This document shows positions 46,791 to 55,343 of a stretch of 64,000 nucleotides of DNA, piece after piece. Location: assembly GCF_000621665.1 (NCBI RefSeq), contig NZ_JHXQ01000008.1, positions 62,001-126,000 on the forward strand. Direction: 5' to 3'. A program made the translations under genes and the position numbers. The notes below the pieces were generated by a model. It saw nothing but the letters and a program-made list of their open reading frames with translations, was not told the origin of the DNA and searched no databases. Position 1 is the stretch's first letter, and every line of letters starts with the position of its first letter. Origin of the DNA: Allorhizobium undicola ORS 992 = ATCC 700741. Its GTDB lineage: Bacteria > Pseudomonadota > Alphaproteobacteria > Rhizobiales > Rhizobiaceae.

Positions 46791-46895
46791 TACAGCGCCG
46801 TGCGTTTTATCAAACGCACAAAGGACGCTGTAACACTTTAAATCTGCTGCATAATTTTCACCTTAAATCGATTCCGATTTAAGGAATTATGCAGC
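46791..46895 (-). repeat. Bru-RS-like palindromic repeat, copy 6 (inverted)
   Basis: 105 bp in the same orientation as copy 2, ending five bases before the thioesterase stop codon. Confidence 0.85.
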
Positions 46896-46900
46896 AGATC

Positions 46901-47398
46901 TCAGTCTGCCGCGCTCGGGCTCTTGAGTTCGGCATGGCGCGCTTCGATCTCCTGACGCAATGCGCGTCTTGCCTGCGCTGCCTGGGCGCGTCGCTGCTTG
47001 GCGGCGGTGTCCAGAATCAATTCCGGAACGGCGATGGGCTTGCCCGCCTCATCCACCGCCACCATGGTGAAATAACAGCTATTGGTGTGGCGCCTTGCGC
47101 CGGTGCGAATATCTTCCGCCTCGACGCGAATGCCAATTTCCATTGACGTCCGTCCGGCATGGTTGACGCTGGCGCGGAAGGTGACAAGTTCACCCACATG
47201 GATCGGCTGCCGGAACATCACCTGATCGACGGAAAGCGTTACGGCGTAATGCTGCGAAAATCGGGAGGCGCAGGAATAGGCCACGCGGTCCAATATGTTC
47301 AACAGCGCGCCGCCATGAACCTTCCCGGAGAAATTCGCCATGTCAGGTGTCATCAACACCACCATTTCGAGCTGGCTGGGGTCATGAGCGCGGTCCAT
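46901..47398 (-). CDS. Acyl-CoA thioesterase (YciA/hotdog family)
   Basis: A 165-residue protein from MDRAHDPSQLEMVVLM, with AAGGA upstream. A single hotdog domain contains the MANFSGKVHGGALLNILDRVAYSCA motif of the YciA/BFIT acyl-CoA hydrolases and DQVMFRQPIHVGELVTF. It has a basic coiled C-terminal tail (KQRRAQAAQARRALRQEIEA). It hydrolyses acyl-CoA to free acid and CoA. The tail is longer than in YciA. It is monocistronic. Confidence 0.9.
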   Translation of the reverse strand: MDRAHDPSQLEMVVLMTPDMANFSGKVHGGALLNILDRVAYSCASRFSQHYAVTLSVDQVMFRQPIHVGELVTFRASVNHAGRTSMEIGIRVEAEDIRTGARRHTNSCYFTMVAVDEAGKPIAVPELILDTAAKQRRAQAAQARRALRQEIEARHAELKSPSAAD

Positions 47399-47586
47399 CT
47401 GCCATCCTTTCCGGGAATTCAAAGCGGGTTTACCGGCTTATACATCCCATGTGATGAGAAATTGCAAACCGCTATCGGGAAAGTCTGAACGATCGGAGTA
47501 AGCACAGAGAGTAAGCTTCACTCTTCACAGCCCGCCGCCTGTAAAGACAGACATGTCCGGTGGATACGCATCGCGTTTGCTTTTAC

Positions 47587-47680
47587 GCAATTCCTGACCA
47601 AAAACCGGTCTCCACGTTTACTGAACATGCTTTTGCGTGATTCTATCAAGCACACGACGCTGTCAGAAATTATGCAGTAG
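47587..47680. repeat. Decayed repeat cluster, including a deleted Bru-RS-like copy
   Basis: Bases 47587-47632 resemble the 58-bp unit (ACGCAATTCCTGACCAAAAACCGGT...). 47635-47680 matches the two ends of the inverted Bru-RS-like element (GCGTGATTCTATCAAGCACAC..GACGCTGT, then AAATTATGCAGTAG) with about 60 internal bases missing. The 47399-48009 gap contains no convincing gene. Confidence 0.6.
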
Positions 47681-47874
47681 ACCCGGACTTTTTCCGGGAT
47701 TGCGTGGCGGAATAGTTTCGCTAACTTGTCTGTGAAAGCTTCAGTTGGCCCGTGAAACACGGATGCGCATTCTGTTGGAGGACAGCGATCGTGCATCCGT
47801 GTTTCCGGAGAGCGGACAAAGCTTCAAACCCACAATACAAAACTTGAAATGCCGCGCGATTTCCAGAGCATAAT

Positions 47875-47918
47875 CCGACCGGAGTGAAACGAGGATCGGC
47901 AAGATTATACTTCAAAAA
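47875..47918. repeat. Second copy of the 52-bp dispersed repeat (inverted)
   Basis: AGAGCATAATCCGACCGGAG through TTCAAAAA is the reverse complement of 28481-28532 with a few changes. Confidence 0.65.
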
Positions 47919-47935
47919 GAAAGTTTTAGAGCGCT

Positions 47936-47954
47936 GATCTGATTCAATCAGATC
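47936..47954. repeat. GATCTGATTCAATCAGATC palindrome
   Basis: A 19-base perfect palindrome within larger GAGCGC/GCGCTC arms. The identical 19-mer recurs at 53802-53820. Confidence 0.7.
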
Positions 47955-48009
47955 GAAATGCGCTCTTAAACCACGCGGCACGGTTCGAGTCACTCAGGGC
48001 GAGAAGAGG

Positions 48010-48816
48010 TCAGTCCGCATCCGAATTCAGCAAGACCTCGAGCGTCGGCAGCGAGGTGATGTTGTAGCCGCCATCGACGTAATGCACCTCGCCCGTCACG
48101 CCTGCCGAAAGGTCGGACAGCAGATAGAGCGCGGAGCCGCCAATGTCGCTGATGGTCGGCGTGCGACGCAGCGGTGCGTTCTTCTGGTTCCAGGTGAAGA
48201 TGGCGCGGGCATCGGAAATTCCGGCTCCCGCCAGCGTCCGCACCGGTCCAGCCGAAATCGCATTGACCCGGATACCGCGCGGACCGTAATCGGCTGCGAG
48301 ATAGCGCATGGAGGATTCGAGCGCAGCCTTGGCGACACCCATGACGTTGTAATTCGGAATGACCCGCATGGAGCCGCCATAGGTCAGCGTCAGCACCGAG
48401 CCGCCGTCATTCATCAGCTCTGCCGCGCGCTTGGTGATTTCCGTGAACGAGAAGCAGGAAATGACCATGGTACGGGTGAAATTGTCCCGCGTGGTCTCGG
48501 CATAAAGGCCCTTCAGCTCGTTCTTGTCGGAAAAGCCAATGGCGTGGACCACGAAATCCAGAGAGCCCCACCGCTCCTTGATCGCAGCAAAGGTAGCGTC
48601 TACCGAAGCCAGATCCTCGACGTCACAGGGCACCACGAAATCAGACCCGACCTCGGCCGCAAGCGGCTTTACCCGCTTGCCCAGCGCTTCGCCCTGATAG
48701 GTGAAGGCGAGTTCAGCGCCCGCATCGGCAAGGGCCTTTGAAATTCCCCAGGCGATGGAGTGATTGTTCGCGACCCCCATGATGAGGCCGCGCTTTCCTT
48801 GCATGGAAACGACCAT
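48010..48816 (-). CDS. fabI: Enoyl-[acyl-carrier-protein] reductase FabI
   Basis: A 268-residue SDR-superfamily protein. The NAD-binding loop is GKRGLIMGVANNHSIAWGIS. The catalytic Tyr-x6-Lys appears as PNYNVMGVAKAALESS. It catalyses the last reduction of each fatty acid elongation cycle. An in-frame ATG at 48804 (MQGKRGL) is an alternative start. It is the third gene of fabA-fabB-fabI, six bases after the fabB stop. Confidence 0.97.
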   Translation of the reverse strand: MVVSMQGKRGLIMGVANNHSIAWGISKALADAGAELAFTYQGEALGKRVKPLAAEVGSDFVVPCDVEDLASVDATFAAIKERWGSLDFVVHAIGFSDKNELKGLYAETTRDNFTRTMVISCFSFTEITKRAAELMNDGGSVLTLTYGGSMRVIPNYNVMGVAKAALESSMRYLAADYGPRGIRVNAISAGPVRTLAGAGISDARAIFTWNQKNAPLRRTPTISDIGGSALYLLSDLSAGVTGEVHYVDGGYNITSLPTLEVLLNSDAD

Positions 48817-48822
48817 GGAATT

Positions 48823-50046
48823 TTATCCGTTGTAGCGCTGGAAAACCAGCGTGGCGTTCGTACCGCCAAAGCCGAAGGAATTGGACAGGACGGTATCGAT
48901 CCTGGCATTGTCGATGCGGCTGCGCACGACCGGAACGCCCTCGAATTCGGGATCGAGTTCCGTGATATGCGCGCTTTCACCGATAAAGCCCGCCTGCATC
49001 ATCAGCAGACCGTAGATCGATTCCTGCACGCCGGCCGCACCGAGCGAGTGACCCGTGAGCGACTTGGTAGACTGGATATGCGGGATCCTGTCGCCGAAAA
49101 CCGCGCGGATCGCGCCGATTTCCTTGCTATCGCCAACGGGCGTCGATGTGCCATGCGTGTTGATGTAGTCCACGTCGCCCTTTACGGTCGAAAGCGCCTG
49201 GCGCATACAGCGGATGGCACCTTCGCCGGACGGGGCAACCATGTCATAGCCGTCGGACGTCGCGCCATAGCCGACGACTTCGGCATAGATTTTCGCCCCG
49301 CGCGCCTTGGCATGTTCCAGCTCTTCCAGAACCAGAACCCCTGCGCCACCGGCAATCACGAAGCCGTCGCGATTTACATCATAGGCGCGCGACGCCGAAG
49401 AGGGCGTGTCGTTATACTTGGTGCTCATCGCGCCCATGGCGTCGAAGAGGTCGGACATGGTCCAGTCGAGATCCTCGTGACCGCCTGCAAACATCATGTC
49501 CTGCTTGCCCCACTGGATCATTTCCACGGCATTGCCGATGCAATGGGCAGAGGTGGAGCAGGCCGACGAGATGGAATAGTTGACGCCGTGCAGCTTGAAC
49601 CAGGTGGCCAGCGTGGCGGACGCCGTGGACGACATGGCCTTCGGTACGGCAAAGGGGCCAATGCGCTTCGGGCTATTGTTCTGGCGCACGATGTCGGCGG
49701 CCTCGACGATCTGCTTTGTGGAAGCACCGCCCGATCCCATGATGATGCCGACACGCTCGTTGGCGGCATAATCCTTCTCTTCAAGTCCGGCATCGGCGAT
49801 GGCCTGCTTCATGGCCACGTGGTTCCAGGCGCCGCCTTCGGAAAGGAAACGCATGGCGCGGCGATCGACCAGTTCCGTCGGGTCGAGCGAGGGCCGGCCC
49901 CAGACCTGGCATTTGAAGCCGTGTTCGGCGAAATCCGGCGACGCGGTGATGCCGGATTTGGCATGACGCAGCGATTCAGTGACTTCAGCCGCGTCGCTGC
50001 CAATGGAGGACACGATGCCAAGACCTGTTACGACAACCCGTCTCAT
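48823..50046 (-). CDS. fabB: Beta-ketoacyl-ACP synthase I FabB
   Basis: A 407-residue thiolase-fold protein with the Cys-His-His triad: [28 protein letters not shown] and [13 protein letters not shown]. FabB elongates the cis-unsaturated intermediate produced by FabA. It lies 36 bases downstream of fabA in the same operon, the normal arrangement for anaerobic-type unsaturated fatty acid synthesis. Confidence 0.97.
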   Translation of the reverse strand: MRRVVVTGLGIVSSIGSDAAEVTESLRHAKSGITASPDFAEHGFKCQVWGRPSLDPTELVDRRAMRFLSEGGAWNHVAMKQAIADAGLEEKDYAANERVGIIMGSGGASTKQIVEAADIVRQNNSPKRIGPFAVPKAMSSTASATLATWFKLHGVNYSISSACSTSAHCIGNAVEMIQWGKQDMMFAGGHEDLDWTMSDLFDAMGAMSTKYNDTPSSASRAYDVNRDGFVIAGGAGVLVLEELEHAKARGAKIYAEVVGYGATSDGYDMVAPSGEGAIRCMRQALSTVKGDVDYINTHGTSTPVGDSKEIGAIRAVFGDRIPHIQSTKSLTGHSLGAAGVQESIYGLLMMQAGFIGESAHITELDPEFEGVPVVRSRIDNARIDTVLSNSFGFGGTNATLVFQRYNG

Positions 50047-50082
50047 AGTAATCGACCTTTGTTCTGACCTGGAATAAGCGTT

Positions 50083-50598
50083 TTACTCTGGCTTTTGCTG
50101 GAAAAGCCCGACGCGCAGATCGCTTGCCTTGTAAATAACTTCGCCATCCGCCTTCATCCAGCCATCGGCAATGCCCAGCACCAGACGGCCGCGCATGACG
50201 CGCTTGAAATCGATGCCATATTCGACAAGCTTGGTGGAGGGCGTGACCATGCCGGTAAACTTCACCTCACCGGTGGAGATGGCGCGGCCCTTGCCGGGCT
50301 CACCCAGCCAGCCGAGGAAAAAGCCCGTCAGCTGCCACATGGCGTCGAGACCAAGGCAGCCCGGCATGACGGGATCGCCGAGGAAGTGGCAGGGAAAGAA
50401 CCACAGGTCCGGCTTGATGTCGAATTCGGCGCGAATGAAGCCCTTGTCATGCGGGCCGCCGGTTTCGGAAATCTCGGTGATGCGATCGAACATCAGCATG
50501 GGCGGCATGGGCAGCTGGGCATTGCCTTGCCCGAACATCTCGCCGCGTGCGCAGGTGAGGATTTCCTCGTAGTTGTAGCTGGACTGTCTTTGGCTCAT
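50083..50598 (-). CDS. fabA: 3-hydroxydecanoyl-ACP dehydratase/isomerase FabA
   Basis: 171 residues from [14 protein letters not shown], the standard FabA length. The catalytic His and Asp lie in [24 protein letters not shown]. The enzyme dehydrates and isomerises the C10 intermediate, starting unsaturated fatty acid synthesis. It is the first gene of fabA-fabB-fabI and divergent from irr across 309 bases (50599-50907). That region shows no further gene and no clear ICE box. Confidence 0.97.
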   Translation of the reverse strand: MSQRQSSYNYEEILTCARGEMFGQGNAQLPMPPMLMFDRITEISETGGPHDKGFIRAEFDIKPDLWFFPCHFLGDPVMPGCLGLDAMWQLTGFFLGWLGEPGKGRAISTGEVKFTGMVTPSTKLVEYGIDFKRVMRGRLVLGIADGWMKADGEVIYKASDLRVGLFQQKPE

Positions 50599-50907
50599 CG
50601 AACTTTCAATTCTCCCCATCAGGCTCGTGGGTAAAGGAGACTTAAATCAATATCGCGGCAAAGAGAAGCCGACAGTCTTAAACCTGTCTGCACCCGCTGA
50701 ATGCGGGCGCGCCACTTTCGCCACGCGCTGTTCGTCGCATTACAGGAACCATACCGCCATCACCAGAGGCAAAATGGTCTCAAACATCAAATCCAGAGGC
50801 TTTCTCTAGGTCATATGCCCTCGGGGCCTATTGAAACTCGATTGCGCAACAGATATATCGGTTGTGTGGTATCAGGTTTTCAAGAGTAAGCACGGAGATC
50901 GTGGCAA

Positions 50908-51327
50908 ATGATGGCGCAAGCCGGCAGGGATGTGGAAGACAAGCTCAGACGTTCGGGTCTTCGCCCGACACGGCAGAGAATTGCGCTTGCCAGCCTGCTC
51001 TTTGCCAAGGGAGACCGGCACCTTACGGTTGAAGAGCTGCACGAAGAAGCGCTCGAGGCTGATTTTCCAGTCTCTCTCGCCACGGTCTACAATACCCTTC
51101 ATCAGTTCACGGAAGCGGGCATGATCCGCGTTCTGGCGGTGGAAGGTTCGCGCACCTATTTCGACACCAACGTCTCCGACCACCATCATTTCTTCGTGGA
51201 AGGCAAGAACGAGGTGCTGGACATTCCGGTCAACAATATCTCCATCGGCAACCTGCCGGAGCCGCCGGAAGGCATGGAAATCGCCCATGTGGACGTGGTG
51301 ATCCGCCTGCGTGAAAAGCGGAACTGA
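50908..51327 (+). CDS. irr: Iron response regulator Irr (Fur family)
   Basis: A 139-residue protein. The winged helix spans about 10-80 (LRPTRQRIALASLLFAKGD, VSLATVYNTLHQFTEAGMI), followed by the haem-binding histidine cluster DHHHFFVEG (H92-H94). The N-terminal Cys-Pro haem regulatory motif of Bradyrhizobium Irr is absent and the protein has no cysteine, as in the Rhizobium/Brucella type. Irr acts under low iron, repressing haem and iron-consuming genes and activating uptake. A likely target in this window is mbfA. Confidence 0.96.
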   Translation: MMAQAGRDVEDKLRRSGLRPTRQRIALASLLFAKGDRHLTVEELHEEALEADFPVSLATVYNTLHQFTEAGMIRVLAVEGSRTYFDTNVSDHHHFFVEGKNEVLDIPVNNISIGNLPEPPEGMEIAHVDVVIRLREKRN

Positions 51328-51462
51328 CCGCCTACCCCGCTCATTGCCGGGAAATCAGATATTTTTTGCGGGTTTGAAAAGGTGTCGTCCCTGAGGCGAT
51401 TCTTTCCGTGCTGAAATGCGGCAGAGCCCTGCATATCTGCCTTACGCATGTCTCTGCAAAGC

Positions 51463-51490
51463 AAAAACGGCACGTGGTGTTCGTGCCGTT
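51463..51490 (-). terminator. Rho-independent terminator of the ftsZ2 gene
   Basis: Arms AACGGCAC/GTGCCGTT with a 9-base loop. On the minus strand they are followed by TTTTT, about 30 bases past the ftsZ2 stop. Confidence 0.75.
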
Positions 51491-51518
51491 CGGAGATTTC
51501 TTGCGGCTTCGCTCAAGA

Positions 51519-52493
51519 TCACCCTTGCGGGTTTTCACCCAATCCCGTGGCGACGACCGAGACGCGGAAAGTGCCGTCGAGTTCCTGGTCGAAGATGGCG
51601 CCCACCACAATGTCGGCTTCATCATAGACTTCATCGCGAATGCGCGTCGCAGCCTCGTCCACTTCGAAGAGCGTCATGTCCATGCCGCCGGAAATGGAGA
51701 TCAGCACACCGCGGGCGCCGCGCATGGAAACTTCGTCCAGGAGCGGGTTGGCGATGGCTGCTTCCGCCGCCTTCATGGCGCGGCCGTCGCCGGTGGCTTC
51801 GCCCGTTCCCATCATGGCGCGGCCCATGCCCTTCATCACCGATTTCACGTCGGCGAAATCGAGATTGATGAGGCCTTCCTTGACGATCAGGTCGGTGATG
51901 CAGGACACGCCCGAGAACAGCACCTTGTCAGCGATGACGAAAGCGTCGGAGAAGGTCGTCTTGGCATCGGCAATGCGGAAAAGGTTCTGGTTGGGAATGA
52001 CGATAACCGTATCGGCGGCCTCGCGCAGCTTTTCAATGCCCTCTTCCGCCGACATCATCCGGCGGCGGCCCTCGAAGCTGAAAGGCTTGGTGACAACGCC
52101 AACCGTCAGAATGCCCGCTTCGCGCGCCGCCCGCGCAATAACGGGGGCCGCACCCGTGCCGGTGCCGCCGCCCATGCCCGCGGTGACGAAGCACATATGG
52201 GTGCCCGCAAGATGATCCATCACCTCGTGCAGGCTTTCCTCTGCCGCCATGCGGCCGGTTTCGGGAATGGAGCCGGCGCCTAGGCCCTGCGTCATCTCCG
52301 CGCCAAGCTGAATGAGGCGCGGCGCCTTGGACATGGTCAGCGCCTGTGCATCGGTATTGGCGGCAATGAAGTCCACGCCTTCAAGGCCCTGCGTAATCAT
52401 GTTGTTGACGGCATTGCCGCCGCCGCCGCCCACCCCGATCACGGTAATCTTCGGCCGCATTTCCTCGATTTGCGGTTTTCTGATTTCGATCAC
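51519..52493 (-). CDS. ftsZ2: Short FtsZ paralogue (FtsZ2 type)
   Basis: A 324-residue tubulin-like GTPase from a GTG start with AAGGAG six bases upstream; the longer frame upstream is not family-like. N-terminal [19 protein letters not shown], the tubulin signature [12 protein letters not shown] (about 106-117) and [19 protein letters not shown] are intact. The protein stops just after the GTPase and T7 domains. It lacks the long linker and C-terminal FtsA/ZipA-binding peptide of the division FtsZ. It lies outside a dcw cluster, as the truncated FtsZ2 of Sinorhizobium does. It may be non-essential or modulatory. Confidence 0.92.
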   Translation of the reverse strand: MIEIRKPQIEEMRPKITVIGVGGGGGNAVNNMITQGLEGVDFIAANTDAQALTMSKAPRLIQLGAEMTQGLGAGSIPETGRMAAEESLHEVMDHLAGTHMCFVTAGMGGGTGTGAAPVIARAAREAGILTVGVVTKPFSFEGRRRMMSAEEGIEKLREAADTVIVIPNQNLFRIADAKTTFSDAFVIADKVLFSGVSCITDLIVKEGLINLDFADVKSVMKGMGRAMMGTGEATGDGRAMKAAEAAIANPLLDEVSMRGARGVLISISGGMDMTLFEVDEAATRIRDEVYDEADIVVGAIFDQELDGTFRVSVVATGLGENPQG

Positions 52494-52678
52494 GTCTGTC
52501 TCCTTGGGGTTCTGGCGCCACGAACCGGCGGCGCGAATCACACTTTCTCTTGCCACGGGAAAAAGGCCGTGAGTGGGGCAAGTTTCAAGAGCGTTGTTGA
52601 TAAAAGCGCTTTTGCCTTGAGCGAAGGTGACTTTCCGGAGCCTTGACTCCACGATAGGATCAATGAAATGATCTTATA

Positions 52679-53257
52679 ATGGAAAATTCGCTTGATCATG
52701 ACATCGCCCTTCGGCTGAAGCGGCTGCGAAAGGCCAGGCGGCTGACGCTGGAGGCGCTGGCTGAACAGTCAGGCGTCAGTCGCGCGATGATTTCCCGGAT
52801 CGAGCGGGGCGAGGCAAGCCCGACGGCCGCGCTGCTGGCACGCCTTTGCTCGGCACTCGGCCAGTCTCTGTCTGTGTTCTTTGCCGATACCGGAGAGGCC
52901 CCGCCCTTGACGCGGCGCGCCGAGCAGCCGGTGTGGCGCGATCCTGAAAGCGGCTATCTGCGCCGTGCTGTCTCGCCCGGCCACTGCCGCGCCCGCATGG
53001 ACCTTGTGGAAGTGGAGTTTCCGCCCGGTGCGACCGTATCCTTCCCGCCGCCCAATCCCGGCCGCGGACAATGGCAATATCTCTGGCTGTTCGAGGGCTG
53101 CATGGAGTTGCAGGTGGCAGACGACCTGTTTCGCCTGGAGGCCGGAGATTGTCTTTACATGAATGTCGCCGATGTTCGGCGCTTTCATAATCCCGGTGCG
53201 CAGGTGGCGCGCTATGCAGTGGTGATCGATCTTGGTGGAGTTGGCAATGCAACATGA
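52679..53257 (+). CDS. XRE family regulator with cupin sensor domain
   Basis: A 192-residue protein. An N-terminal helix-turn-helix (about 10-65, LRKARRLTLEALAEQSGVSRAMISRIERG) is joined to a C-terminal cupin barrel (about 100-190, VEFPPGATVSFPPPNPGRGQWQYLWLFEG, FRLEAGDCLYM). Such regulators sense a small metabolite and often control adjacent genes. The downstream GNAT acetyltransferase start overlaps its stop, implying a two-gene unit. It is divergent from ftsZ2. Confidence 0.9.
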   Translation: MENSLDHDIALRLKRLRKARRLTLEALAEQSGVSRAMISRIERGEASPTAALLARLCSALGQSLSVFFADTGEAPPLTRRAEQPVWRDPESGYLRRAVSPGHCRARMDLVEVEFPPGATVSFPPPNPGRGQWQYLWLFEGCMELQVADDLFRLEAGDCLYMNVADVRRFHNPGAQVARYAVVIDLGGVGNAT

Positions 53258-53798
53258 CATTGAAATCATGACGCTCGGCGCAGAAGAATTGGAGAGCCAT
53301 TTGCCGGCGCTTGCCGCGATCCTGCATGATTGCGTCACGGGCGGGGCATCGGTCGGCTTCATGCAGCCCTTCACCCTGGAGGAGGCAGGGGCTTACTGGC
53401 GGACGGTGCAGCGGGCCGTGGCCTGCGGCGAGAGCATCCTGCTTGTGGCGAGGCTGCGGGATGAGGTCGTCGGCACGGTGCAACTCGGCCTGTCCACGCC
53501 GCCCAACCAGCCGCATCGGGCCGATGTCAAGAAACTGCTGGTCCACGGGGCCGCACGCGGAAAGGGCGTGGCGGGCCGATTGATGGCTGCGGTGGAAGCG
53601 GCGGCCATGCAGGCAGGCAAACGCCTGCTGGTGCTGGACACGGCCACCGGCGAGCCCGCCGAGGCTCTTTATGACCACTGGGGCTGGCATCGTGCCGGAG
53701 TGGTGCCGGATGACGCCCTGTTTCCCGATGGACGCTTCTGCTCGACCACAATCTTTTACAAGACGGTAGATCGGTTCGTTGAGTCACGAAAACAGTGA
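53247..53798 (+). CDS. GNAT family N-acetyltransferase
   Basis: A 183-residue protein from MQHDIEIMTL, with GGTGGAG upstream; it overlaps the XRE-cupin stop by eleven bases. The GNAT core is visible: VVGTVQLGLSTPPNQPHRADVKKLLVH, the acetyl-CoA-binding R/Q-x-x-G-x-G/A loop ARGKGVAGRLMAAVE and LLVLDTATGEPAEALYDHWGW. The substrate is unknown. Coupling with the cupin regulator suggests it detoxifies or modifies the molecule that the regulator senses. Confidence 0.88.
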   Translation: MQHDIEIMTLGAEELESHLPALAAILHDCVTGGASVGFMQPFTLEEAGAYWRTVQRAVACGESILLVARLRDEVVGTVQLGLSTPPNQPHRADVKKLLVHGAARGKGVAGRLMAAVEAAAMQAGKRLLVLDTATGEPAEALYDHWGWHRAGVVPDDALFPDGRFCSTTIFYKTVDRFVESRKQ

Positions 53799-53801
53799 GG
53801 T

Positions 53802-53938
53802 GATCTGATTCAATCAGATCGAAAAGCGCAAACTAGAGCCTTTCACTGTTTCACGGAAACGGTGAAAGGCTCTAACTGTTTGTTTTTACGCATTTCCGGA
53901 CGGAAAACCGGTTTCCACTTTTCCTGAAAATGCTCTAG
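53802..53938. repeat. Composite of three palindromic repeats
   Basis: In order: GATCTGATTCAATCAGATC (53802-53820, same as 47936), the TAGAGCCTTTCACTGTTTC hairpin (53834-53874, family of 15851) and one diverged 58-bp unit (53885-53938, family of 28291). Three repeat families are stacked end to end between the GNAT and SelT-like genes. Confidence 0.75.
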
Positions 53939-53986
53939 CCTCAATGAATGCCGTGACGATCCCAGACCTGAGAAAGGAAGCACCTG

Positions 53987-54283
53987 ATGAGCGACAAGCC
54001 CAAAATCACGATTGTTTATTGCACACAGTGCAACTGGCTTTTGCGGGCGGGCTGGATGGCCCAGGAATTGTTGCAGACCTTTGGCGAGAGCCTTGGGGAG
54101 GTTGGCCTTGTTCCCGGAACCGGGGGAAATTTCGAAATCCGGTTGAATGGCGACCTCATCTGGGAACGCAAGCGCGATGGGGGCTTTCCCGGACCCAAGG
54201 AGTTGAAGCAGCGTGTTCGCGACGTCATCGATCCGGAGCGCGATCTCGGCCATGTGGATCGCGCTGGAAAACCTGAAAGCTGA
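53987..54283 (+). CDS. SelT/SelW/SelH (Rdx) family thioredoxin-like protein
   Basis: A 98-residue protein with a thioredoxin-like fold motif VYCTQCNWLLRAGWMAQELL (C12-x2-C15) and the family-typical LVPGTGGNFEIRLNGDLIWERK and FPGPKELKQRVRD. The redox cysteine pair is all-cysteine, not selenocysteine. The role is probably thiol redox; the partner is unknown. A GC-rich hairpin without a strong T-tract follows the stop (54284-54306). Confidence 0.92.
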   Translation: MSDKPKITIVYCTQCNWLLRAGWMAQELLQTFGESLGEVGLVPGTGGNFEIRLNGDLIWERKRDGGFPGPKELKQRVRDVIDPERDLGHVDRAGKPES

Positions 54284-54315
54284 AAGGCCCGCTGGTGGCG
54301 GGCCTTGAGATCCTG

Positions 54316-54729
54316 TCAGTCGAAGGGGGAACGGCAAATGCGCGGACGCCCATATGCATCGATGTAGCGGTTGGTATCCGGGTTATAGGAGCGATAGCGG
54401 TCCAGGCACCATTCCACGTGGCGGCGCCAGCCGCGACCGGGAGGCGGGGGCGCCGGACGATAATAACCGGGCGGCGGCGGGGCCGGGCGGTAATAATCCG
54501 GCGGCGGCGGCGGCCTGTAGGCGCGTGGCGGCGGAAAGTCCGGGCGGTCATAGCAGCCATAGGCATCGCAGACATAGCGAATATCGGTGACGGGCGCGGT
54601 ATCCCCGTTCTGGCCTGCCAGCGGCTGGGCCGTGGCAGGGCTGAAGGGCATGGCGGCCAGCGCAACATCCGGCACGATAACCGACGCCGTCATGGCCAAT
54701 CCCAGAAGGGCATTACGAATTGCAAACAT
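54316..54729 (-). CDS. BA14K family protein
   Basis: A 137-residue protein from MFAIRNALLG, with GAGGAGG seven bases upstream. A signal peptide is cleaved near ALA|AM (residue 25). A Pro/Tyr-rich central region (PPPPDYYRP and PPPPGYYRP repeats) leads to the C-terminal BA14K domain (HVEWCLDRYRSYNPDTNRYIDAYGRPRIC). BA14K members are cell-envelope lectin-like immunogens first described in Brucella abortus. It is convergent with the SelT-like gene. The Pro-rich repeats are an unusual feature of this copy. Confidence 0.88.
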   Translation of the reverse strand: MFAIRNALLGLAMTASVIVPDVALAAMPFSPATAQPLAGQNGDTAPVTDIRYVCDAYGCYDRPDFPPPRAYRPPPPPDYYRPAPPPPGYYRPAPPPPGRGWRRHVEWCLDRYRSYNPDTNRYIDAYGRPRICRSPFD

Positions 54730-55006
54730 CCTGGCCTCCTCGAAAATGCGCAAGCAACGGAAATCCTCGATAAAAGGTTCCTGAATCGATCCTGCCTTTT
54801 CCGTCATCCCCCGAAAAAAAACAAGGCTCTGGTTTTAGCGCCTTTGAAATCGCCGTTTTGAGGCTCGCGGGCGCAATTTTTCAATTTACCGCCAAGCACC
54901 TGAATATGTTATATTTTAACTTCATTCATGCATCAACATACCCGGCAAATCCGGGCTTTTTCGAGGGTTCTCGGCACGCTTTGACACGAAAGCTTCAAAA
55001 ACCGAG

Positions 55007-55034
55007 TTGACAGAAATGGGGAGGCCCTTTAAAC
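55007..55034 (+). promoter_or_regulatory. Promoter of tRNA-Leu
   Basis: A perfect TTGACA (55007-55012) and TTAAAC (55029-55034) with 16-base spacing, 12 bases before the tRNA. The preceding 54730-54990 stretch has a hairpin CCCGGcaaatCCGGGCTTTTT (54949-54968) but no gene. Confidence 0.55.
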
Positions 55035-55045
55035 GGCTCCTCGTC

Positions 55046-55130
55046 GCCCAGATGGCGGAATTGGTAGACGCGCAGGTTTCAGGTACCTGTGTCGCAAGAC
55101 GTGGAGGTTCGAGTCCTCTTCTGGGCACCA
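55046..55130 (+). tRNA. tRNA-Leu (anticodon CAG)
   Basis: An 85-nt class II tRNA with encoded CCA. The acceptor stem GCCCAGA/TCTGGGC is perfect. The anticodon arm CAGGT-TTCAGGT-ACCTG has anticodon CAG at 55080-55082. A long variable arm (TGTCGCAAGACGT) and T-arm GGAGG-TTCGAGT-CCTC complete the leucine pattern. Confidence 0.97.
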
Positions 55131-55171
55131 AATTCCGGTTTCCGAACCTTGCACAAGGTTTGTGGAACATC

Positions 55172-55202
55172 AAAAAAAGCCCGGCATTGCCGGGCTTTTT
55201 TG
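55172..55202 (+). terminator. Rho-independent terminator after tRNA-Leu
   Basis: A-tract plus GCCCGGC-ATT-GCCGGGC (55179-55195) and a seven-T tract. It is symmetrical enough to work in both directions, so it could also bound the minus-strand operon ending at 55344. Confidence 0.92.
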
Positions 55203-55343
55203 CATTTTGGGTTTTGATCATTCTGGCCGACTTTACCTGTTTTGAAAGATGGGCAGGACCCGAAAGGCGATGTCTGTCGCCTTTCCTGTAAGCCATGTCG
55301 GACAAGGCTCCGATAAAGGGTTAAGGTTGCCTTGCCGCAGGCC

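Noticed and set aside
47518-47993. Two overlapping 90-codon frames on the minus strand
   Set aside because: They run through decayed repeats and have no coding signature.
54922-55305. 127-codon minus-strand frame over the tRNA
   Set aside because: It crosses tRNA-Leu and its terminator and so is spurious.
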